NCBI GenBank assembly: GCA_900769835.1 | Contig: CAAGIE010000112.1 | Span: 1 to 11,605, forward strand | Length of the DNA: 11,605 bases | Reading direction: 5' to 3' | DNA from: an uncultured Oscillospiraceae bacterium | GTDB lineage: Bacteria; Bacillota; Clostridia; Oscillospirales; Oscillospiraceae | Shown here: positions 5,884-10,829 of the stretch, piece after piece | Layout of the letters: every line of letters starts with the position of its first letter | Numbering within the stretch: the first letter of the stretch is position 1 | The notes under the pieces: generated by a model | Database searches by the model: none | Told to the model about the DNA's origin: nothing | The model's input: the letters and a program-made list of their open reading frames with translations, nothing else | Position numbers and translations under genes: made by a program

Positions 5884-6321
5884 ATGACGGAAAAACAGTA
5901 CGATGCCCTGATTCGCGAATTGGCGCCCAAGTCGCCCATTTGGAAGGACTGCCTGAAAGCCTTTGTGATCGGCGGGCTGATCTGCACTCTGGGGCAGGGG
6001 ATCATGAACGGCTATCAGGCGCTGGGTCTGGAGCAGGAACAAGCCGGTACGTTTATGTCGATGACCCTGATCGCGCTATCGGCGTTGCTGACGGGATTGA
6101 GTTTATATGACAATCTTGCAAAGCACGCGGGGGCAGGTACGCTGGTGCCCATCACCGGCTTTGCCAATTCCATCGCCGCCCCGGCGGTGGAGTATAAGAC
6201 CGAGGGCTTTATATTAGGCGTTGGAGCAAAGATGTTCACCATCGCCGGCCCGGTGATCGTCTACGGCACCGCCGCCAGTGTGGTGTACGGGTTGGTGTAT
6301 TGGATCACCACGTTGCTTTAA
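5884..6321 (+). CDS. spoVAC: Stage V sporulation protein AC
   Basis: A 145-residue SpoVAC/SpoVAEB-family membrane protein. SpoVA proteins form the forespore inner-membrane channel that takes up dipicolinic acid during sporulation and releases it at germination; SpoVAC has mechanosensitive channel activity in B. subtilis. Characteristic stretches are KAFVIGGLICTLGQ (25-38), LLTGLSLYDNL, GAGTLVPITGFANSIAAPA and GFILGVGAKMFTIAGPVIVYG. Four to five membrane helices are expected. The length favours SpoVAC over the shorter SpoVAEB. GGAGGG lies five bases before the ATG. The gene stands alone between a divergent peptidase and a terminator, whereas spoVAC is usually followed by spoVAD and spoVAE. Confidence 0.95.
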   Translation: MTEKQYDALIRELAPKSPIWKDCLKAFVIGGLICTLGQGIMNGYQALGLEQEQAGTFMSMTLIALSALLTGLSLYDNLAKHAGAGTLVPITGFANSIAAPAVEYKTEGFILGVGAKMFTIAGPVIVYGTAASVVYGLVYWITTLL

Positions 6322-6350
6322 AAGGCTTGGCCGTTAGGCCAAGCCTTTTT
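6321..6350. terminator. Bidirectional terminator between spoVAC and the zinc-ribbon/GYF gene
   Basis: A perfect 12-base-pair stem (6321-6332 with 6337-6348), loop GTTA, has an A-rich 5' side and a T-run on the 3' side. The stem sequence is nearly the same as that of the terminator at 7998-8030. Confidence 0.92.
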
Positions 6351-6960
6351 ACCAGATTGGAAGCAATAAAAATAGTTCGAAGATACACCAAACGATTGCC
6401 GGGCCAAAGTTTTTGTTAGTTTTAGCGGCACGGATAAAAAGATAAATGGGCACGAAAACAAAACCGATAAATGTACTTCTTTTAAGGTTATAGCCACTGT
6501 TTTTAAGATAGAGGCTGTCTAATATTAAAAACAGGCAGTTCAACAAGAAAACAATTGCGTTCAACAAGAAACTGTCTGGCGTTCCCGGGATGGGGCGCAA
6601 GCAAAGGAATAATACCAAATTGGCGAAAAGGGGAATTGTTGCCAAACACCATATCCATTTGCTGTGGAGCGAAGATTTTGAGATTGGCGGGACAACCGTT
6701 GATAAAACAGAATTAAGTGAGGTTTTCGAGGCAATAGTCCAATCGGAAAGACCCTTTCTCCATACGAAGGTGTCTTTTGTGATGGTTCCGTCATCAATGA
6801 AAGAGCGAATGTTCTCAAGGGGTATAGGGCCTACCTTTACACCGTTATCAATATAATACCAAGGGTTGTTATTAGGCACTTTTACTCTTTTTTTACCACC
6901 GCATTTTGCGCAAAAAGAGTGTTCGTCGTTGCATTGATTACCGCAAGAGCATATCCACAC
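6349..6960 (-). CDS. Zinc-ribbon + GYF_2 (DUF4339) domain membrane protein
   Basis: A 203-residue protein in three parts. An N-terminal zinc ribbon has CSC (4-6) and FCAKCGG (16-22). A GYF_2/DUF4339-like domain spans about 34-77: WYYIDNGVKVGPI, then ITKDTFVWRKGLSDW. About four membrane helices follow (about 101-119, 130-150, 162-179, 185-203). GYF_2 domains are thought to bind peptides, and such fusions to membrane regions occur in many bacteria without a known function. The start is GTG at 6960, since an in-frame TAG lies 18 bases upstream, with an AGGGGAG ribosome binding site. An ATG two bases away is out of frame. The gene is visibly more AT-rich than its neighbours and uses many A/T-ending codons, which suggests transfer. 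It has its own promoter at 7016-7044. Confidence 0.82.
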   Translation of the reverse strand: MWICSCGNQCNDEHSFCAKCGGKKRVKVPNNNPWYYIDNGVKVGPIPLENIRSFIDDGTITKDTFVWRKGLSDWTIASKTSLNSVLSTVVPPISKSSLHSKWIWCLATIPLFANLVLFLCLRPIPGTPDSFLLNAIVFLLNCLFLILDSLYLKNSGYNLKRSTFIGFVFVPIYLFIRAAKTNKNFGPAIVWCIFELFLLLPIW

Positions 6961-7015
6961 ATCAAACGCTCCCCTCTAAAATAAAAATTGAATAACATCA
7001 GATGTTTCCGAGATT

Positions 7016-7044
7016 AGTTTAGCATAAGTGTTTTGTGTTTGCAA
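7016..7044 (-). promoter_or_regulatory. Promoter of the zinc-ribbon/GYF gene
   Basis: On the minus strand, TTGCAA (7039-7044), a 17-base spacer and TAAACT (7016-7021). It leaves a leader of about 50 bases before the GTG at 6960. Confidence 0.7.
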
Positions 7045-7083
7045 GCGGTAAGGAAAATGTTGGATAACTACATAGTTGTGAAT

Positions 7084-7114
7084 ACAGAGCAGGGGTTGCT
7101 CCCGCTCTGTTTTT
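7084..7114 (+). terminator. Terminator-like hairpin without an upstream gene
   Basis: ACAGAGC (7084-7090) pairs with GCTCTGT (7104-7110), with further GGG/CCC pairing inside, and a run of five T (7110-7114) follows. No + strand gene precedes it; the gene to the left reads the other way. It sits directly in front of the radical-SAM gene and could be a leader attenuator, the end of a short RNA, or a leftover of a lost gene. Confidence 0.65.
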
Positions 7115-7124
7115 GTACTATAAT
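7096..7124 (+). promoter_or_regulatory. Likely promoter of the radical-SAM gene
   Basis: A perfect TATAAT at 7119-7124 with a weak TTGCTC at 7096-7101 (17-base spacer), which lies inside the hairpin at 7084-7114. It is 22 bases before the ATG at 7147. Confidence 0.55.
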
Positions 7125-7146
7125 GCAAAGAAAAGGGGGTGGGGAG

Positions 7147-8010
7147 ATGTATCGGACTGCCAACGAGTACTACAAAGAGAAATTCGGGTGCAAGGTGTAT
7201 AAACTGTCTATCGACGGCGGGTTTACCTGCCCCAATCGGGACGGCACGGTGGGTGTGGACGGTTGTGTTTTTTGTTCGGCCTACGGCGGCGGAGAATTTG
7301 CAGAGCAGGGCGCCGATGTGGGTCAGCAGTTGCAAAATGCCCAAAAGCGTGTGGCGGCGAAAATCAAGGACGGCAAATACATTGCCTATTTTCAGTCCTT
7401 TACCAATACATACGCGCCCTATGAGCGGCTGAGAAATCTTTTTTATGACGCGATCGCCCCTGAATATATTGTGGGTCTGAACATTGCTACCCGCCCGGAC
7501 TGTCTGCCGGAGCGTACCGTTGCGCTGCTGCGGGAACTGAATGCCATCAAGCCGGTGACGGTGGAACTGGGGTTGCAGACCGCCGACGATGGGGTGGCGC
7601 AGTATTGCAACCGCGGTTATGACACCGGGGTCTACGCCGATGCGGTGGCGCGGCTCAAGGCGGCGGGGCTGGAGGTCATCACCCACATTATCATCGGTCT
7701 GCCCAATGACGATCCTGTGGCCACCACCCGCTTTGCGGTGGGGTGCGGCACGGAGGGTGTGAAATTCCATCTTCTGCACATTCTGAAAAACACCCGTCTG
7801 GCAGAGGAATTTGCCGCCGGACGGATAAAAGCGCTGACTCTGGAGGAATATGCGGAGATCTTGAGGCGTTGCATCGGGGAGTTGCCCCCGGAAACTGTGG
7901 TGCATCGCATCACCGGCGATGGCGCCAAGCGGGACTTGATCGCGCCCCTCTGGTCGGCGGACAAAAAGAAGACCCTGAATTACTTAAATGCATACCTAAA
8001 AAAGGCTTGA
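7147..8010 (+). CDS. mnmL: TIGR01212-family radical SAM protein (YtqA/YhcC type, MnmL-like)
   Basis: A 287-residue radical-SAM enzyme of the YhcC/YtqA family. The [4Fe-4S] cluster motif has the long family spacing C28-x11-C40-x2-C43 within GGFTCPNRDG...GCVFC. Other family stretches are YFQSFTNTYAP, GLNIATRPDCL, VELGLQT, THIIIGLPNDD and VKFHLLHILKNT. From the literature as I recall it, B. subtilis YtqA (MnmL) helps convert the cmnm5 group of wobble-uridine tRNA to nm5, before methylation by MnmM (YtqB). Assignment to that function is by family only, and no mnmM is in this window. The start at 7147 is preferred over in-frame ATGs at 7057 and 7123, which precede or overlap the TATAAT box; AAGGGGGTGG gives a ribosome binding site. 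The protein is slightly shorter than E. coli YhcC. Confidence 0.88.
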   Translation: MYRTANEYYKEKFGCKVYKLSIDGGFTCPNRDGTVGVDGCVFCSAYGGGEFAEQGADVGQQLQNAQKRVAAKIKDGKYIAYFQSFTNTYAPYERLRNLFYDAIAPEYIVGLNIATRPDCLPERTVALLRELNAIKPVTVELGLQTADDGVAQYCNRGYDTGVYADAVARLKAAGLEVITHIIIGLPNDDPVATTRFAVGCGTEGVKFHLLHILKNTRLAEEFAAGRIKALTLEEYAEILRRCIGELPPETVVHRITGDGAKRDLIAPLWSADKKKTLNYLNAYLKKA

Positions 8011-8030
8011 CCAATCGGTCAAGCCTTTTT
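7998..8030. terminator. Bidirectional terminator between the radical-SAM and TIM-barrel genes
   Basis: AAAAGGCTTGACC pairs with GGTCAAGCCTTTT around loop AATC (8013-8016), with an A-run before and a T-run after. The radical-SAM stop codon is inside the stem. Apart from one compensated base pair (G-C to A-T) and the loop, the stem is the same as at 6321-6350. Confidence 0.92.
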
Positions 8031-8031
8031 G

Positions 8032-8877
8032 TTACAGTGCGTCGTAGAGGTCGGCGATTTGGCGGGCACGCTGGCCGGCCAGCAGGAAAAATTCCTCCAA
8101 AGTGAGGGGGTCGTAGATCAGATCCTTGGGGGCTTTGGAGATGGAGCGTTTTTTCAGCTCGAAATTCAGCATTTTCTGCCGGGGCAGGTCTTTCATTTTG
8201 CCGATAGCCTCTGCCCAGGGGATATTGCCGTCAAAGGGCAGGAAATGCAGGTCGTCGTCACCGGTGGGCGGGGCGCTGGGATCCCGCTGACCGTAGTTGT
8301 CGTTCAGGTGGGTCATAATGAGTTTCTGACCGTAGGCTTCCAGGAAATCGGTCTTATGGGGGTAGCAGTGGTCGTGGCCGGAGTCCCAGCAAAAGCCGAT
8401 ATGGGGACGGTCATCGTAGCGGGACATTAAGGCGCTTAAGTATTCCTCGCCCTCCAGGTTCTCAAAGGCGATGGTGATATTCTTTTCTGCGGCATAGTCC
8501 ACAATGCGGTCGAAAACAGAAAAGTCCAGCACCGGGGGGACGGTGTACTTGAGACCCTGCCAGCCGTGCATGACCATCAGGGGTATCTGATACCGGGCGC
8601 AGGCGTCGATACAATCGGTGATGTTCTTTGCGGTGGGGGCGGACAGGGGCGCCTGGGAATTCCAGAGGTAGGCAAGGCCACCGTGGGGGGCGTGGAAGGA
8701 CTGGATGACCATACCCCGGGCATCCACGCAACTTTTCAGAAGAGCCGTATCCAGTTCCGCCGACCAAAGAGGAGAAACACCACAAAAACCCGCCTGGGCC
8801 AGCAACTCGATCACCCGGGACAGAGGCTGGTCATATTTTGTTTGCATAGAAAAACCGATCTCGGTCAAAGGGATCAC
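8032..8877 (-). CDS. Sugar phosphate isomerase/epimerase-like TIM-barrel protein
   Basis: A protein of 281 residues, if started at GTG 8877, of the xylose-isomerase-like TIM barrel (AP endonuclease 2) superfamily. The metal-binding and catalytic pattern of this superfamily is present: AFENLEG with Glu139, FCWDSGH with Asp165 and His168, THLND with His190, and NFELK with Glu240. An early strand EIGFSMQT and helix PLSRVIELLAQAGFCGV fit the first beta-alpha unit. The start is uncertain. GTG 8877 keeps strand 1 intact, ATG 8847 would cut it, and TTG 8889 would be nearly leaderless; none has a strong ribosome binding site. The substrate cannot be read from sequence. It is divergent from larA, which makes a hydroxyacid or sugar-acid pathway conceivable, but this is only inference. 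Confidence 0.82.
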   Translation of the reverse strand: MIPLTEIGFSMQTKYDQPLSRVIELLAQAGFCGVSPLWSAELDTALLKSCVDARGMVIQSFHAPHGGLAYLWNSQAPLSAPTAKNITDCIDACARYQIPLMVMHGWQGLKYTVPPVLDFSVFDRIVDYAAEKNITIAFENLEGEEYLSALMSRYDDRPHIGFCWDSGHDHCYPHKTDFLEAYGQKLIMTHLNDNYGQRDPSAPPTGDDDLHFLPFDGNIPWAEAIGKMKDLPRQKMLNFELKKRSISKAPKDLIYDPLTLEEFFLLAGQRARQIADLYDAL

Positions 8878-8899
8878 CGCCTGCTGCAAATTTAAGGGT

Positions 8900-8928
8900 A
8901 TTTTACCACGGTGAAAAATCACTGTCAA
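8900..8928 (-). promoter_or_regulatory. Promoter of the TIM-barrel isomerase gene with internal inverted repeat
   Basis: On the minus strand, a consensus TTGACA (8923-8928), a 17-base spacer and TAAAAT (8900-8905). Between the boxes lies GTGAAAAATCAC (8911-8922), with 4-base inverted arms GTGA/TCAC, a possible operator. Confidence 0.75.
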
Positions 8929-8967
8929 GAAAAGCACTATACATTTATAATATATGTTTTTTCTGCT

Positions 8968-8995
8968 ATGCAACCGAGGGAAAATGTGTTATACT
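8968..8995 (+). promoter_or_regulatory. Promoter of larA
   Basis: A strong TATACT (8990-8995) with ATGCAA (8968-8973) 16 bases upstream. The leader is about 16 bases and contains AAAAGGAGG (9001-9009), eight bases before the ATG at 9018. Confidence 0.6.
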
Positions 8996-9017
8996 GAGAA
9001 AAAAGGAGGCGCATTTT

Positions 9018-10295
9018 ATGAGAACATTAGAATTTCCTTACGGCAAAGAAAAATTGACCTGCACCATTCCCGAGGAGCGGCTTGCAGGTGTGCTGACGTC
9101 TATGATCAGCAAGGAACCCCTGCCTAAGATGGCTCCCATCGATCTGGTGCGCAAGGCCGTGGAGCGCCCGATGAACTCTCCCAGCCTGGCAGACCTGGCA
9201 AAGGGCAAGAAAAATATCGTCATCATCGCCAGTGACCACACCCGTCCCGTTCCCAGCAAGGTGATCATTCCTCCTATGCTGGAGGCCATTCGTGAGGGTG
9301 CGCCGGATGCCAATATCACCATCCTCATCGCCACCGGCTGTCACCGCGGCACCACCAAGGAAGAACTGGTGCAGAAGTTCGGTCAGGAGATCGTTGATAA
9401 CGAGAATATCTATATCCACGACTGTGACGAGCGGGAGAAGCTCCGCAACATCGGCACACTGCCCTCTGGCGGTCAGTGCGAGATCAACACCATCGCGCTG
9501 GATGCAGACCTTTTGGTGGCAGAGGGCTTTATTGAGCCCCATTTCTTCGCAGGCTACTCCGGCGGCAGAAAGAGCGTGTTGCCCGGTATCGCAGGCCGCA
9601 CCACTGTGCTGGCAAACCACTGTTCTGAGTTTATCGCAAGCCCCTATGCCCGCACCGGCATTTTGGAGAACAACCCCATCCATCGGGATATGCTCTGGGC
9701 AAGCAAAGAGGCAAAACTGGCGTTTATTGTCAATGTGGTGCTCAACGAGGAAAAGGAAGTGGTCTGTGTGACCGCAGGTGACCCGGAGTGCGCACACGCC
9801 GCAGGCGTGGCATTCCTGGAGGGACTTTGCGGTGCAAAGGCAGTGCCGGCAGACGTGGTGATCTCCACCAACGGCGGCTATCCTCTGGATCAGAATGTAT
9901 ATCAGGCGGTCAAGGGTATGACTGCGGCGGAAGCCACCGTCAAAGAGGGCGGCGTGATCATTATGATCGCCAAGTCCAACGACGGCATCGGCGGCGACCA
10001 TTTCTATCACCAACTGGCAGACGAGCGGGATATCCGCAAGACGATGGATATGTTCCTGAGCCGCGGCCGCAATGAGACCGTTCCCGATCAGTGGCAGACC
10101 CAGATCATGCTTCGTATTTTGATGCGGGCAAAGGTGATCTACATTTCCGAAATGGACGACAAACTGGTGGAGCAGATGCACATGGTGCCTGCCCATTCCA
10201 TCGACGAGGCGTTGGAGATCGCAGGTAAACTTCTGGGTAAGGACGACTTCACTGTGACGGCGATTCCCGACGGTGTTTCCGTGATCGTAAAATAA
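9018..10295 (+). CDS. larA: Nickel-dependent lactate racemase (LarA family)
   Basis: A 425-residue LarA, which interconverts L- and D-lactate, or a related 2-hydroxyacid in paralogues, using a covalently bound nickel-pincer nucleotide. Compared from memory with L. plantarum LarA, the key residues sit one position later: DHTR (73-76), catalytic His109 in GCHRGT, His175 and the cofactor-binding Lys185 in EPHFFAGYSGGRKS, nickel ligand His201, Tyr295-Gln296 and Lys299, and Trp359. This full set supports a true lactate-racemase-like site. The cofactor makers larB, larC and larE are not in the window, so they must be elsewhere. The start is secure (AAAAGGAGG, 8-base spacing). The gene is single, has its own promoter, and ends at a terminator shared with the DtxR gene. 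Confidence 0.95.
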   Translation: MRTLEFPYGKEKLTCTIPEERLAGVLTSMISKEPLPKMAPIDLVRKAVERPMNSPSLADLAKGKKNIVIIASDHTRPVPSKVIIPPMLEAIREGAPDANITILIATGCHRGTTKEELVQKFGQEIVDNENIYIHDCDEREKLRNIGTLPSGGQCEINTIALDADLLVAEGFIEPHFFAGYSGGRKSVLPGIAGRTTVLANHCSEFIASPYARTGILENNPIHRDMLWASKEAKLAFIVNVVLNEEKEVVCVTAGDPECAHAAGVAFLEGLCGAKAVPADVVISTNGGYPLDQNVYQAVKGMTAAEATVKEGGVIIMIAKSNDGIGGDHFYHQLADERDIRKTMDMFLSRGRNETVPDQWQTQIMLRILMRAKVIYISEMDDKLVEQMHMVPAHSIDEALEIAGKLLGKDDFTVTAIPDGVSVIVK

Positions 10296-10300
10296 AAAAT

Positions 10301-10328
10301 CTCCCTCTCGTAAGAGAGGGAGTTCTTT
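10301..10328. terminator. Bidirectional terminator between larA and the DtxR-family gene
   Basis: CTCCCTCTC (10301-10309) pairs perfectly with GAGAGGGAG (10314-10322) around loop GTAA. An A-run precedes it and TTCTTTTT follows. Confidence 0.92.
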
Positions 10329-10700
10329 TTATTTACTGTGCTGCTCCAGGTGGCGGCGGATGGCCTCGAAGGACTCGTCGCTGATGGCATGCTCCAGACG
10401 GCAGGCATCCTCTGCGGCGGTGGCCTGGCTCACACCCAGAGAGGTCAGAAGGCGGGTCAGCAGGGTGTGGCGGTCGTAGATCTTCTGGGCCACCGCAAGA
10501 CCGGTTTCGGTCAGGTGGATCAGGCCGGTATCGTCGATCTCGATATAGCCGCCGTTTTTCAGGATGCCCATGGCGCGGCTGACGCTGGGCTTGGAATAGC
10601 CCATGTGCTGGCTCACATCCACACTGCGGACCTGGCCGTTTTTTTGCAAAAGTACGTGGATCGACTCCAGATACATTTCACCGGATTCCTGAATTTGCAT
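10329..10700 (-). CDS. DtxR-family metal-dependent repressor, short iron-type
   Basis: A 123-residue DtxR/MntR-family transcriptional regulator with an N-terminal winged helix (about 5-65; SKPSVSRAMGILKNGGYIE is the recognition region) and a dimerisation/metal domain (about 70-123). Metal ligands match the DtxR/IdeR iron type: Met9 in EMYLES (MntR has Asp there), His78, and Cys100-Glu103-His104 in DACRLEH. The two other ancillary ligands of DtxR (equivalents of Glu83 and His98) appear to be Thr82 and Ala96. The C-terminal SH3-like domain is absent, so the protein is shorter than DtxR. The start at 10700 is set by GAGGTG upstream on the minus strand and a TTGCAA-17-TATACT promoter; the frame continues upstream but past the promoter. 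Iron-responsive repression is inferred; no target such as feoAB is in view. Confidence 0.9.
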   Translation of the reverse strand: MQIQESGEMYLESIHVLLQKNGQVRSVDVSQHMGYSKPSVSRAMGILKNGGYIEIDDTGLIHLTETGLAVAQKIYDRHTLLTRLLTSLGVSQATAAEDACRLEHAISDESFEAIRRHLEQHSK

Positions 10701-10715
10701 AGCAAACACACCTCG

Positions 10716-10729
10716 TAAAAAGCTTTTTA
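10716..10729. promoter_or_regulatory. 14-base palindrome at the DtxR-gene transcription start, possible operator
   Basis: TAAAAAGCTTTTTA is a perfect palindrome placed directly after the -10 box (10733-10738), where transcription of the repressor gene should begin. The position suits autoregulation, but the sequence does not resemble the classic DtxR or MntR box, and A/T-rich palindromes can arise by chance. Confidence 0.4.
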
Positions 10730-10732
10730 TCC

Positions 10733-10761
10733 AGTATAGCACACCCGCCGGAAATTTGCAA
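10733..10761 (-). promoter_or_regulatory. Promoter of the DtxR-family gene
   Basis: On the minus strand, TTGCAA (10756-10761), a 17-base spacer and TATACT (10733-10738). This is the third exact copy of the TTGCAA-17-TATACT layout in the window. Confidence 0.78.
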
Positions 10762-10776
10762 CTTTTACAAAGCCCC

Positions 10777-10804
10777 TTGCAAAGACGGGGAAAATTGGTA
10801 TAAT
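10777..10804 (+). promoter_or_regulatory. Promoter of the TrkH/KtrB gene
   Basis: TTGCAA (10777-10782), a 16-base spacer and a perfect TATAAT (10799-10804). Its TTGCAA begins 21 bases from the TTGCAA of the divergent repressor promoter, about two helical turns. Confidence 0.72.
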
Positions 10805-10829
10805 AATAAAAACGAAAGGAGGTGCCGGG

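Noticed and set aside
6960..6962. ATG two bases upstream of the zinc-ribbon/GYF GTG start
   Set aside because: It is out of frame and soon meets a stop codon; only the GTG frame gives the zinc ribbon.
7033..7146. Longer N-terminus for the radical-SAM protein (starts at 7033, 7057 or 7123)
   Set aside because: These codons lie before or in the terminator-like hairpin and TATAAT box, and the added residues do not resemble the family.
9027..10196. Long open frame on the minus strand opposite larA
   Set aside because: LarA on the plus strand has every family residue; the antisense frame is His/Cys-rich shadow coding.
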